A stretch of DNA of 64,000 nt from Fragilaria crotonensis (taxonomy: Eukaryota > Bacillariophyta > Fragilariophyceae > Fragilariales > Fragilariaceae), in assembly GCA_022925895.1 (NCBI GenBank), contig JAKSYS010000198.1:26361-90360 (forward strand), written 5' to 3'. Each line of letters starts with the position of its first letter. Position 1 is the first letter of the stretch. The notes beneath the pieces are model-generated. The model was given only the letters and a program-made list of their open reading frames with translations, searched no databases and was not told the DNA's origin. A program made the position numbers and the translations under genes. Of this stretch, positions 9,164-20,763 are shown one piece after another.

Positions 9164-11756
9164 CTATCGGTAGGTCTTTTCCCTTATAACTTTATGCGAA
9201 TAGGCGCTTCGAATGAAAACAATAAGCAACACACCACTGCCCAACATGATAGACAAAAGCGAACAAGGACTCTTGATCAGTCCCTCAATGAAAAACAGAA
9301 TTCCACAGAGAGCCACTGTCAACATGACGAGAACAAGGGCAACGAAAGGGTGCTGATGTAGCATCCAGCAGACTGCTTTATGGGGAAGATTAACCCAACG
9401 AGAAACCCCAGACTCCGTGTAAGTCTCTCCGGCGATACCCATCCTGAAAGCAACTCGGTGGACCGACATAAAGATGTGAGACAACCATTGGTAGGTGAAT
9501 GGTGTATCGATACCTGCAACGTCGAAACGTGCTGAGTCGCTGAACGCCACGTAATTCGAGGCCATAATTCCATTGACGACAATGGTGCCAGATTCTGTGA
9601 AGGGAGCATAGACACCTTTGCGGATTACACTGCGGATAGATTTGACGAGAACCGTGTCACCGGCAGCGGTCGTCAGCTTGTCCCCACTTCTAACCGTCGA
9701 GGCTGGAATGTAATCTCCGTGTTGACTCTTGACCATGTGATCCCTGGAAATATCGAGTGGCTTATGGCGGCCTTGAGTAATAATCTGCATGAACTCGGCT
9801 GATTCATAAGCATTCCTGTGCCCGAACGAATAGATGGGTTCGTAGCGACCATCAGAGACCCGAACTACATCGCCAATTGCCAGATCAGCCATCTTGACAA
9901 CGCCTCTGTTCTGCACTTCAACCTCGGAATCCCCTGCGAAACAAGTCCTCGCCACTTGACTTCCTCGGGAGATTCGAATGGGCATTGAAAACCAAATCAC
10001 GCGTCCCTGAACAACTTTGTTGCCATTCACATGCTTCCACGAGGGGTTGGTCCTCACATTCGCCATGTGTGATTGAGGTGGAACGTCTGGTGCAACATTG
10101 GATGGCTGCGATGCCCACGAAGAATCGACTCGAGCACTGACCATAACAACGTATCCGCCGCTGCCACTGGATGTAGGTAGAGTAATGGTGGATGCAAAAC
10201 GCGGACCGATAGTAGAACTATGCAACGGAATTGGTCCTCCTGACGCCAGGAAACCAGACCCAGACAACTTCGTACCGCCCACAAACACTTTTGAAACCAT
10301 AGTTGTGCTTGGTTGTGCGACACAATTTAGCAACACGGCGGTAGATGCATTATTGGCTGGTGCAATCCACGCTTGGGTCTCATCGATGGATATGGCTCCA
10401 CCGACTGTCCAATATACTGTCACTTTCTTCGTGCTTGCGGCCACCTTGACAGTAGGCAACGAGTTGCAGGATCGAGCTTTCAGCGGACGGAAGTCGCCCA
10501 AGACCGTATTGCTGTTGACACCGACGATAGACAGGTAGGGTTCCACCATATCAATCGCCGATACCGAGAGCCTTATGTTTCGTGAAACATGACCATTTCC
10601 AGATGTGCCCTGGACTAACACATCCTTGGACGTGCCAAGTCCCGATGTTGGGAGCTTCTTCGAGCTGGTTTCGACCAGTATATTGAAGGCTCGCAGAGTA
10701 GCTGAGTTGTACACTGTCTTCTCAGCAGCATAACCACCGTTCGACCTCGGGTTGCACTTCGGAATATATGCCGTGTCCCAGGACCTACGGATACATACGA
10801 AGCATGGGTCAACTTCCTTCATGTGTTGTGTTCACATGCAGCACAAGCATTTAAACTTACCCAGCATACGCCCAATCTTCCATACCACCGCGAACGGGAT
10901 ACAGGATTTTATTCATCGCTCCAATGGGGTAGCTCCGCTGACCGCTCCAGCCACCGGCAAAGCGGGAAAATCCACTGGCTAATTGCACTTGAGCGGTGTC
11001 GTCGGGACTGATGGGATTCTTCAAGTAGGGAAGAGCACCCCACTCATAACCAATCAGGTCGATTCCTGCATGGAAAGTTAAGCTGAATTGAACAATGTTG
11101 CTACGAAATATCTCGTTCAACGTTCGAGCCGCAATTGTGTTCATGCACAGTGTGCTACTCTGATCATAGGGAAAGTCTCGATTCGGATCGTACCCGTTCT
11201 CAAACCGATTATTCTGATAATACCCAAGGGCATTTGCGGCAGGAACAATCACAATACGACGACTCGTCACTAGACGAGCCAACCATCGACGTTGCTTGTC
11301 GGCGAGTCCTTGTTTGGTAGTCAAGACCTGTCGACACGTGGTACTGTCTTCAGCTTCGCATGCTGCAGCCTTCAAAAAGAGCATGGCGGTTTCCATGACG
11401 GCCGTTGGGCCTACACGTTCATCTCCGTGAAGTGCACCTGAAAGAAGTACAGTCGGCAGGCGATTTGACGACGCTGATCCGACTGGATGGGCGATATAGT
11501 CTTGAATGATTCCAAAGTAGTTCAAGCATCCAACAGAAGAACCGTCAAAGGGGCAATCCGTGGACACTCCCGCACTAGGAAGGCCAAAGGCATCTTGGCT
11601 TGTCTTGACAGCAATCAAATTGGGATAATCCTTGCCCAATTGTACGATTGTCTGGTGAATCTCACTTGATGGCCAAATGCGATACTGGCGAGGATACGTT
11701 TGCGCGGCGCCGGAACCTGCAAAAGCCAACCACAGGACGCACTTTAAAATCTCCAT
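9164..11756 (-). CDS. Secreted M14 zinc carboxypeptidase fused to a hedgehog-type Hint domain
   Basis: Two exons (11756-10861 and 10784-9164) encode 838 residues. Residues 1-19 are a signal peptide. Residues 25-310 form an M14 metallocarboxypeptidase domain: zinc ligands H110 and E113 in HGDERVG, substrate-binding PNRDFP (191-196), third ligand H229 in TFHAG, and catalytic Glu293 in GGMEDWAYAGSWD, which spans the splice site. A beta-rich linker follows. From Cys580 (CFAGDSEVEV) there is a Hint domain with ISRDH (His648) and VVNGIMASNYV, the blocks of the hedgehog/intein autoprocessing fold. Two hydrophobic segments close the protein (about 787-810 and 812-832). The likely behaviour is self-cleavage at Cys580, releasing the peptidase portion outside the membrane; that step is inferred. 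Both exons are open throughout. Confidence 0.88.
10785..10860 (-). other. Intron of the carboxypeptidase-Hint gene
   Basis: Minus-strand GTAAGT donor and CCGTAG acceptor, 76 nt. Splicing joins WAYAG to SWDTAY within the M14 motif. Confidence 0.88.
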
Positions 11757-12458
11757 CACTAACGTCCCGAACCTTTTATGGCGTTAAAAGAGTGTGGAGT
11801 TGCAATGTGATCGAGTGCTCTTTGGTATTCGTCAAACCACACTGAGAGCGCCTTGGAGCTTGCGACCCAAAACTCAAAAAGGCATTTCGGCCATTTCAGT
11901 CGGTAAGGTAGAGTCTTCTGTCTCAATTAGCACAAGTACTCGGAGTATACAGTGGATTCTGTAGTCCCGTATTCACTTCTCATTACTGAATTTCCAGATC
12001 AAGACAATTTCGAAGAATGATATAACAATCCGAGTTTCGAGAGTGTACCTTCAGTACTCAGAGTACGTTCCAGAGAAGAGTCATTGTGCCTCGCAAAGCA
12101 TGCTGGACAAGGGGGAGCCCGTGCATGTCCCCTAATCGAGCCGGCCATTACCTGCAGTAGTGTACGGGAGTACTGAGTTCTACTCACTACTGTTACAATT
12201 TACGGTATTCTGTCCTCAGAGGAGCAGTCTGAGATTTGTAGGTAAGGTTGATGTGTAACTTAATTTGCGATATAATTTATGGAGTCGATTCTTTTTGGAA
12301 AAGCTCGATCGGCTCGATTAGGGGACACACACGGCCTCCCGTAATCGGTCATCAACGGGATTGAACTATGCATCTACGAGGTCAACCGGTATCGGGCAAC
12401 CGGAAAGAGGACAAAATGTTGTACTAAAATCGAGTGCAACAAAAGGACAGGTTAGATA
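11757..12458. other. Intergenic between two minus-strand genes
   Basis: Holds AGTACTCGGAGTA (about 11935-11947), a related CAGTACTCAGAGTAC (about 12052-12066) and the inverted-repeat segment at 12126-12327. No gene seen. Confidence 0.4.
12126..12327. repeat. 202-bp segment bounded by an 18-bp perfect inverted repeat
   Basis: TGTCCCCTAATCGAGCCG at 12126-12143 is exactly inverted at 12310-12327. No clear target duplication was found and there is no coding content. It may be a small foldback or MITE, or a regulatory hairpin. Confidence 0.4.
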
Positions 12459-14204
12459 CTATGCCAACGTCTCAATTTGACAATTTTCCTTTTCGTCGCC
12501 GGCTGATGCAAGAGTATCGTCCAGGCATTCCACTTCCGTAACTGCGGATGTGCAATCCTCCTGCTCGTCAACTTCCGGCTTCGCGACGTTCGGGAACATG
12601 TGTGCCTTGAGCCCCTCAAGAAGCAAGTCTCGAAGAACGCAAATAATCGGCACCGACTTTCCTTTCTTGGTATTGTCACAGTCGAAGCGCACCCACTGAT
12701 CATTTAGTGCGGTTGTACACCTTTCCAACGCATGTTGCATGGCCTGTTCACATTGTTGGACACGTTCACGTAAGAGCGCCATGTCCGAGAGCAGTACAAA
12801 GTGGACCTCGTGTGGCGATACGCGATCGAGATGAAACGCGCGAAATTGCTTGGCGCATTGTTCTATTATGCCCCATCCACCCAGCCGAGTAATCTCCTCA
12901 TTGACACCGGGCCAGTTCAGAAGTTCGCTTACAAAGCGACAGGCCTTGCCACCGGCCAGGAATCCTTGCGCGGCACAAGTTTCGGACAAGATAGTTTCCA
13001 CGTCGCTTTCCGATAAGGATGCTTTAGAGCGTCCACAAAGCCCTCGCTGCGACACTTCGCTTTGGCAGAAACTTTCAGGGATGTCGGGGACCTTGAACTC
13101 AATCGCTAGGAACGGCTCGACTCCAAACTCACGTTCAATTGTTTCAATTGCCAGCGCGAAGACAGACGAAACAGATCCATCAGCAACTGCCGAATGAGCT
13201 CCGCATTGTACCAAGAAGGAAGCGTCATTCGCAAGATTTCGTGAATCTTGGATTGGCGTTTGAAGGGCGCTTCGGTCAGTCCTGGGTCTTCAATGACTCT
13301 TCCATAGATTGAATTAAAGAAACGCCGCAGGTGATACCTAATCGCTCGTCCCAACGACTCAGCTAACTTCTTTTCCAGATTTAGTTGAACATCGGCCTCG
13401 TTGAGACTAGCATTGTTTTCCATGCATTGGCAAAGTTTCTCGACGTCCCGATGGTACAGTCTAGCTGCCTTTCGAAATCGTTGGGGATCCCAATGAAAAG
13501 GCATACTTTTGGCACATACTTCTCGTAGCTTACCTTCCTCGGCACCTTCAATCTGGTTCAAAACTTGCTCAATGCTTGGAGGCTGATCAACGCCTCCTTT
13601 CTCTCATTATCAGACTGGCGCAACATCGCATTCACTTGTTCCAGGGCGAGTACCATGGCATTAATGTTGACATGACGTGGAATGTGCGACCCCAAAACGG
13701 AATCACGAGGGGGTCGAGTAGCTGATCCTTCGTACGCTGAGAATTGTACGGTTTTCTTTTCAACTGTTTGCCCCAAGGATGAACTTTCCACGTGAACAAA
13801 CGACTGTAACAAGCCGAGGATGGGATGTTGGGAAGAATGACCTCGCCTTGTCGTACGACCTGGTGCATGGTCATTTGATTGTGGCAGTTCCGAGACTAAT
13901 GTGTAACATGCAAATAGACGCGCCGACATGCATGGCTAGTTTTCGAATCGGTGGTTTTCAGGTTAATAACGACGAGCATTGATTATCAATGAAATGTAAC
14001 AGGGCGCTTACCTTCCAACTACGTCATCCTTAGGAAGATCATACGAATGCGTGCCTCGACATCATGTGGCTTTAAGAAGACATCATCAACTTCTAGACGA
14101 GGCCTCTTTGTAGCTGAAGAATCCTCGTAGACTTGCCGCTTCTTGCGACTGGACGATATAGGAAGCAGTGGTTGTCGTTCCACCCCTTCCGGAGTAGCTT
14201 TCAC
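12459..14204 (-). pseudogene. Unknown gene in several frames (broken or mis-assembled)
   Basis: Four consecutive minus-strand frames look like pieces of one protein. They are a basic N-terminal piece with a possible nuclear signal (SSSRKKRQ, KRPRLEVDD; 14204-14019), a Ser/Pro-rich piece ending in a coiled-coil-like helix (13929-13558), a helical piece (13561-13106) and a C-terminal piece with an acidic tail (13214-12459). An intron is likely at 13936-14011 (GTAAGC...CTAG). The second and third pieces join if the plus-strand A-run at 13560-13563 gains one base; the third and fourth need another single-base insertion near 13150-13180. No in-frame ATG was found for the first piece. No known family is recognised, so function is unknown; the nuclear location is a guess from the basic cluster. 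Confidence 0.45.
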
Positions 14205-15014
14205 TTCTCATCTTCACCTGAACTCGAGTACTCTCAACGGTGTTTCTAGTATTACCTCCATGAAGAATATGATGTGAAAGGACACAAGAGACAGCCTCTT
14301 TGGCGATTTTTGTGACTCTAGCTGAGAAGAACCTCGGTTAAGGACCGATACGTCGACGCTCGATGATGCGCGATGGATTGTGAGAAAAGTTTAATCGTTG
14401 TTTTCCTTGTCGACAGTCATACCACTGGCCTCGAAGCCTGTCTCGCCTCCAATTCAAATTGATGAAATCAACATAACATGTATGTATATGTGATATGTAA
14501 ATGGAGCTACTACATAATACTGTAGTACGAGTAGAAACATGGTTTCACAACGTCTACTAGCTAGAGTAGTAATAGTAGACAAGGTACTGTAAGGTTCTCA
14601 AGCACGCACTACTTGTACTGTACGTTATAAAGTTATACCAAGTGTACTACAAATACTATATCGATATCCGCTATGTCAGACATCGACAACGAATAAGCGG
14701 GTGCCATTGAAATGAAGTGAAATGACGTCGATCAGGACATCGCATATAACATACTAATTACTTCCTGTATGTTTACATATATGATGTACGTCATATACAT
14801 GTACACTACTCGGAGTACTTCTCTCTGCAGACACGTTAATAAACGCAGTAATGCAGTTCGAAGGAAAGGTATGACATATGCAGCGAGAATCCTGAATCCG
14901 GAAGTAGCAGTACGAGTACTTGTACTAGTACTGCTATCATCGTGCTGAAAGCTAAAGCTACCATGTACCAGGTAATGCATGATTATCAGACGGTCATAAA
15001 CAAATCTAACCTCT
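14205..15014. other. Intergenic, AT-rich and GTAC-repeat-rich
   Basis: Many TAGTAC/GTACTA repeats occur between 14510 and 14960, including TACTCGGAGTA near 14807-14817. No gene seen. Confidence 0.35.
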
Positions 15015-15944
15015 CTAGCAAATAGAGAGTTCATCTGGGCAATCGCCAGCGTGATCATACAACACAGTGTCCTTCTTCCGCGCGGGCTCCTTCACGGCCA
15101 CGAGAGATATTTGAGCCATGTCTTTCACTTGCTTTATGCCAGAAACTCGGTATCCGATGTCATACATTTGAAGCAAAATTTTGTTGATCGCTTGCCGAGC
15201 CGAATCTGCTCCGGCGGATGCAGTAGCAGATCCGGCGTAAAGTTGCAAAACAACTTGTGGTGGCATGATGGATTCCAGTTGTGCGCCCAAGTCCAAGGTT
15301 CCCCAATCCTTGCTCTGAATATACACTTTCAGGATATCCAAATTGCTGTGCCCAAATTGTTTCATTGTACTCGCAAGAGACTTGTTCGAATTGACATTCT
15401 CCACACATAAAGCATGAAAAGTAAACCTCTTCTTCTTCAGGACACTGTTGGGAAACTTGGAAACTTTGCAATCAAACACATGAACTTCGGGACAAGTATT
15501 TGTCATTTTTTCTTCCCATGCGCCGAGTCGCGCTTTCTCCTCGTTCGTGCCGACACCAACAGCATAAACCACGCAGTTCTTGCGGTTGGGAAGGAGGGCA
15601 ACCTCTTCATCCGATGACGTGAAAAGTGGCAATGCGACCTGGATATCATGAAAGGGACTGCAGTTATTCGTGCAATCACTGGATCCCTCCAACAGAAGCC
15701 GATGAGCCTCAGCGATGGTTGCGTTGTGTTGAGATACGAGTTGAGGTGTCACAAGCAATGCTGGGTTGAATTGCACGACACGGTTCAAATCGCGGCGATT
15801 TGTCTGACTAACGATTGTGGATGAATCTTGACGCGCCTGCGTCTGCCCTTGAAACGCTGTCCATGCGATCACGACAAACATGGCTAAGCAAAGCCATCGT
15901 GCATCGAATTTTCGACTCTTGTAGGCGCGACTGTTATTGCTCAT
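15015..15944 (-). CDS. Type II membrane protein, methyltransferase-like (METTL24-type)
   Basis: ATG at 15944 gives 309 residues. An N-terminal anchor (WLCLAMFVVIAWTAF, about residues 16-30) precedes a lumenal domain. NCVVYAVGVGTNEE (about 126-139) resembles the glycine-rich SAM-binding loop of the METTL24-like family, with CPEVHVFDC after it and HSNLDILKVYIQSKDW further on, the usual spacing in that family. It probably sits in the Golgi or ER. The open frame extends upstream past this ATG, but the anchor argues for this start. The substrate cannot be deduced, and the enzyme assignment is by motif only. Confidence 0.55.
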   Translation of the reverse strand: MSNNSRAYKSRKFDARWLCLAMFVVIAWTAFQGQTQARQDSSTIVSQTNRRDLNRVVQFNPALLVTPQLVSQHNATIAEAHRLLLEGSSDCTNNCSPFHDIQVALPLFTSSDEEVALLPNRKNCVVYAVGVGTNEEKARLGAWEEKMTNTCPEVHVFDCKVSKFPNSVLKKKRFTFHALCVENVNSNKSLASTMKQFGHSNLDILKVYIQSKDWGTLDLGAQLESIMPPQVVLQLYAGSATASAGADSARQAINKILLQMYDIGYRVSGIKQVKDMAQISLVAVKEPARKKDTVLYDHAGDCPDELSIC

Positions 15945-17214
15945 CGTCGTGTCGACTTGAGGGAAGCTCGCAAGAGTTCCGTGGGTACAAAGAACATGTA
16001 TGTAACGGGGTACTCGTACTACGTACAGTAATATATAAGTATTCGTAATTCGTAGTATCATTTGTGCACTGGAGATGTTGTAGTACTGATACCGTAGCAA
16101 GTACAACAGTACCTAGCTCCTCTGAGAAATTCCATTCAATTAGAAATGTAGCCCTCTTCGCTCCAGTTTGTTCTGGTCACGGGGTATCTTGTATCTTGTC
16201 ATCTGTCATACTGTCATGCGACAAGTATGTGATAAAAGGATTGGACAGTCCCTCCAACCTCCAATAGAGCAAGTGGTGCTCCCATTCTCTACATAGTATC
16301 ATACTACGGTACCGGTAGCATGATAGTACTACATGGTCCCCGTAGCCGTTGCCGTGGGCTTGTCTAGAAATTACATACAGTACAGCAATTTGAAATTCAA
16401 ACGAGAAATTCGATGGTGGTACTTCCTATACTTGTACCCTGAACCCTGAATCATGGAATCAAGAATGAATATATGCAAAAATTACTCTGGCGTTAGCACA
16501 CTTTTTTTTGGTTGGCGAGCAATCCAGTTCTAGTACCGTACAGTATCACAAATACCAGGTATGGAGTACGACATGTCACTTGTACTGGTACAACAACGAA
16601 TAACGGCATAACCTACTCGCGTACTCGCGTACTCCTGTAGATTTTGGATGTTGGAGCGTTGCAACCTTGCCGACAGTGTGATAAACGATAAAATCGTTGC
16701 TTGTGGTACTGGTACCGTACTCCTAGAACACTATACTTATTCAAATATATGTTTTAAATTATAAGACTTATGACATTTTATGAATATATCGTATATACCA
16801 TCGGGGGGGGGGGACTGCATCCGTTTCCTTGTATCATATTACAACGGATTCATGAAATTCAGTTTACCGTTGCTTCTATTTACATTTATTGTCACATAAT
16901 AATCCTGGATGTAAAGCAGTAGTATTTTGGTACACGGTTCCAGACGTGGTACTATTGCTAATATCAATATATACTGCGGGCATACGGCCTATTCATCTCT
17001 GCGCTCGACACTCGGAACTAGACCCCTACAGTACCAAGTGAATTCACATGTAAACCAAAATAGCGACTTTTCCTTTTTTCACTGTCAATTGTGCTCGTTG
17101 CAAGTCTCAAGTATAAACGGATAGTACTCCGAGCAAATCTCAGCTGCACTGCTACTAGGTCTAGTAGACTCACTTTCAACAAAAACCGTCATTTCGCACT
17201 GAACACACATTGGT
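15945..17214. other. Intergenic, repeat-rich
   Basis: Contains scattered GGTACCG/GTACTGG motifs, an AT-rich patch (16730-16800) and a run of 11 G at 16803-16813. No gene seen. Confidence 0.4.
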
Positions 17215-18531
17215 ATGGCAATGTCGGCGCCCTCAACATTACTATTCCTCGGAGGTCTGAGCATCATCCTGTGCTGCAACCTTTCTTACTTAACGTTACA
17301 CTTCAGAGCCCTCGTTGTTGATACGATCGCAAACCATGACGGCAATTCTGTCGTGAGCCGATCGAAGGCTGTCATCGATTCATGGGAGAATTTGAGTATG
17401 TTGCTATTGCCGAACGAGTACACATTCAATGCCTTTCAGAATGCATTCCGTCCGAAAGTGGCGTTGCACGAAAAGTACATAGAGTATCAACGCGTTCGTG
17501 GCCCTCATTATAATAGGAGCCAAATCTCAGCATACGCTTGCCGAAATATAACTACCTGGGAGCCTCTCGATGATCGCGCGGAACTGCCCTCGTCGAGTCC
17601 CTTTGACTTTTATACCTACATCCAGACAAATCTGAACATTCTTGTCATGGGCGACTCATTGGCGGTCGAGTTTGGCTCCTGGTTTCAAAATGCGGGACGA
17701 GGCACAGACAAGAATATCCTGAAGTACATCCCGATTGGTGATCATCTGGGGGAGGGGCTAACCACATCCAAAGTCGACGGCGGTGGCAGCATTTCCTATT
17801 GGAGAATTCTTGGTCTCTGGGAGAAGCGCACGCTAAATCGCCCCTTGCCGAATCTGGGCAAGGGATGGAACGAAAGTTGGCCGTCAACACTGCGCGCTGC
17901 CCTCCCCGATCCATCCGACAAGATCAACGTCCTCATTTTCCGAGTATCACACCCTTGGCTAGGAACAAGGGAAGTTACTGTTCATCGCCTGATGGAAACC
18001 GTTGCACTTGCCAAACTATACTTGGGCGAACCACTGCCTATCATCTTCGTGACGGTGCCGCTGAACAACAACGTTGTGACCAAAGAAAACATGGCGGATT
18101 TTCGAGCGATGAACGATCTTGTCCGAACCTTCGTGAGGGACCTCAACGCCTCCGATGTTCTGCTGAGTGATGTGGAAGCATACCTGGACAATGTGATTGA
18201 GTGGAACGCTAACATGATCGGAATGGATACTTCGGATCCAAGCTACTTCCTCGCCGAACGTCTTCGCATTCCTGACTTGAAGTATCGCCATCATGTTGCC
18301 GCAGTTTGTTCAGAACGGAACTCCTCCAATATGACAGACTGTCAACGGAACATGCTGGTAAAGGACGGCCTTCACTTCTGTATGGAAACGCTTGGTCCTC
18401 GTCTGTACGCCAATTGGGCATGCCTCATTCAATGTTCATTCGGAAAGTCTGAAGACCTTAGGCAGTGCGAGCTGGAGTGCAACAAGAAGAACTTTTACTT
18501 TGATGAGCCAATGACAGATGTAAAGCTTTGA
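17215..18531 (+). CDS. SGNH/PC-esterase-like type II membrane protein
   Basis: An intact single exon of 438 residues. Residues 8-29 form a signal anchor (LLFLGGLSIILCCNLSYLTLHF). MGDSLAVEFG (145-154) is the GDS nucleophile block of SGNH hydrolases. VKDGLHFC near residue 384 supplies the D-x-x-H block, with Asp384 and His387. Cysteine pairs and several N-x-S/T sites fit a lumenal domain. This layout matches the PC-esterase/trichome-birefringence-like group, which acetylates or deacetylates polysaccharides in the Golgi. A role on cell-surface polysaccharide is inferred from the family. Confidence 0.65.
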   Translation: MAMSAPSTLLFLGGLSIILCCNLSYLTLHFRALVVDTIANHDGNSVVSRSKAVIDSWENLSMLLLPNEYTFNAFQNAFRPKVALHEKYIEYQRVRGPHYNRSQISAYACRNITTWEPLDDRAELPSSSPFDFYTYIQTNLNILVMGDSLAVEFGSWFQNAGRGTDKNILKYIPIGDHLGEGLTTSKVDGGGSISYWRILGLWEKRTLNRPLPNLGKGWNESWPSTLRAALPDPSDKINVLIFRVSHPWLGTREVTVHRLMETVALAKLYLGEPLPIIFVTVPLNNNVVTKENMADFRAMNDLVRTFVRDLNASDVLLSDVEAYLDNVIEWNANMIGMDTSDPSYFLAERLRIPDLKYRHHVAAVCSERNSSNMTDCQRNMLVKDGLHFCMETLGPRLYANWACLIQCSFGKSEDLRQCELECNKKNFYFDEPMTDVKL

Positions 18532-19080
18532 ATTGGAAGTGTCGCTGGAGGCGCATTGGCGCTATGATAACTTAGAAAAACAATAACAAATGAAATTCAG
18601 AGTATACCTAGTAGAGAATCCTCGATTCGTCCATAGCGACATGAGGACAGGTCTTGCGTCGCTTGCAAACCATGACCGAGCTGCACCTGCGTATCATGTC
18701 GCGAGGATGAGACTAATTTTGAATTTTCTTAATAATGGCTTTCGGCGACGGACAGCTGGTCTATGGTTGACGTTAGTTTTTTTCAGACGAGAGGATCTCA
18801 CTGGTTCCTTGACTGGACGACGTACACCGTGGCTGAGGATTCCTACAACACAGGCGATATCCAACAGTTGTCACTGACGATATCTGGCATCCAGATCAAT
18901 ACACTGTAGTGACCCTATCATTTTCTATGGAAGTCCACCGGTTAGAAAGGACTCGGCGGACGAAGTTTCCCTTGAAAAGACATGATGTACGACATTGCAG
19001 AGGAAACCGCTCTGGATGATGTCCGCAATACCTGATTCAGGTCAGGAGGGTGATCGGACAACACCAAGAGTGGTCTAGGC
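18532..19080. other. Intergenic, no gene recognised
   Basis: Contains only short open frames; none is convincing. Confidence 0.35.
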
Positions 19081-20081
19081 CTATGCGTTTGTCAACGACT
19101 TTTGAACAAGAGCACCGAGTGAAACAGTCAAAATTGTGTTGAACACATCATGGTATCGATTCAAAAAGTTGAGAGCCAGAGATGCCATGCATAGTTCGAG
19201 CTGAACACTCTCAAATATGGGAAGCAAAGAGGAGAGCGTGGCTGATGTGATGAGGAGTCGTTGCAAATGCAGCATTTCGCGTTGTCGGAGGATCTTCCGC
19301 TTGACAAGACTTTGAAGGAAGAACTCCATCGTGTAGGAGACATTTAAGTGCAGCCAAAAGATGCGCCAGCCTCGTGTCAATGGAAGGTTTGAGGGTTTAA
19401 GCAGATGGAAATGTTGAGGCCGTGCAATACGAAGTGCTTGTAGAAGACGTATTGAGCTTTCTTGATCATATATAAGAGAACCTCTTCATTCTTTTGCTTT
19501 TCCTTTGGCATTTTTCTCCAGTTTTCTTGAAAACTATGGACTGGGAAGCGTCGTCGTATCGTCCAAGGGCTGGTGGCTAAAAGCAATGCTCCAATTCGAT
19601 GCGAGAGCCCCATAGTTGTCCCTCTAAACGCCATCCCATGTAAAAATATGATCTGAACCAAATTGAGCACCTGGTAAAAGGCATGCTCTATCATTTCTGC
19701 ATGTGTCACTATCGCTGTCTCGGACAAGCTGCCGGATTGGCCCACTTCATTCTTGACCAACTTGTGCGGAAAATCCCTAGCCGCTGTGAGGGCCGTTGCG
19801 ATCCCCAAACATCCCAAGACAGTATCATACAGAAAAACATAATGAGCTGACGAACGAGCATCGATGCTGCAAGCACAGGCACCAAGGACAATCCAGATAA
19901 ACATGAGACCGCCGACCCATCGATGTGATCGACCATGGGATGGAAGGAACAACTGAGGAGCATTGCGAAGTAACACCAGCAACACCAATAAGAGGAACAG
20001 TCTCAGACCCCAACAACTTGCAAACTCGAGAGCTCTCGATGCTTGATAGTAATAGGTTCGAAAGTCATCATGGATCCACAT
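19081..20081 (-). CDS. Polytopic membrane protein of unknown family, one frameshift
   Basis: ATG at 20081 starts a frame rich in hydrophobic helices: LRLFLLLVLLVLL, LMFIWIVLGACAC, VLNLVQIIFLHGMAF and others, to a stop at 19377. The adjacent frame (about 19450-19081) continues in the same style with GWRIFWLHLNVSYTMEFFLQ and more helices. Joining the two needs a one-base change between about 19380 and 19440. The combined protein would have about 330 residues and six or more membrane segments. I recognise no named family. Junction position and function are uncertain. Confidence 0.5.
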
Positions 20082-20763
20082 CCTGTCGGAAGTTCATGAC
20101 AACGGTGAAGGAGAATTTCTGATCTCCCCCCTCGTCAAATTGGTAATACACAATCAAAAAACCAAAAACTGAATTCCTGCCGAGTACGATAATACTGCAG
20201 TCTGCGGTATTACGAGTATGTGAATACGGAATATACTTTTACTAGAGGATAAGCCAGTCAGTGCAATGGTACACCACCGACACATTCGGTCAATTTGGAT
20301 GCAGGATGATGGGCCACGCGATGAGTTGGTTTCCAGTGATCATAGGTTTGAGACTATATCCTTCCTACCATGGTTGCATCCGCCATTTTCTGGAACAACC
20401 ATACCTTTCACGCTGGCGGGGGCACTGGGGCGTCTGCGATCGCCGCCACCAAAAGATGCTTGTGCGGTGGCATCGTACACCAACTCAGTATCAACAGATG
20501 AGCGCCCTTCGAAAAGATCCATAAGTGACTACATCGCGACCAGTAAATCGCCCTCTTATTAGATTGCGGCGGCGATAACTGATAGGGGTCTGAACAAACT
20601 TCATTGCTGAAAAGCATGAGTGTGGTGACGGCCTTGAGTTCACAGGTCGTGATTTTTGTAATCAAACCGGTGCGTGCCTTAGGACAGCCCGGCCAAAGGC
20701 AACAATCATCCTCGATACACCTCTTATTCGCCCAGATAATCATCGTCGTCACTCAAAATGTTC
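20082..20763. other. Intergenic between minus-strand genes
   Basis: No convincing gene; only short open frames on either strand. Confidence 0.3.

Noticed and set aside
10098-10538. 146-codon plus-strand frame
   Set aside because: Antisense shadow of the carboxypeptidase-Hint gene.
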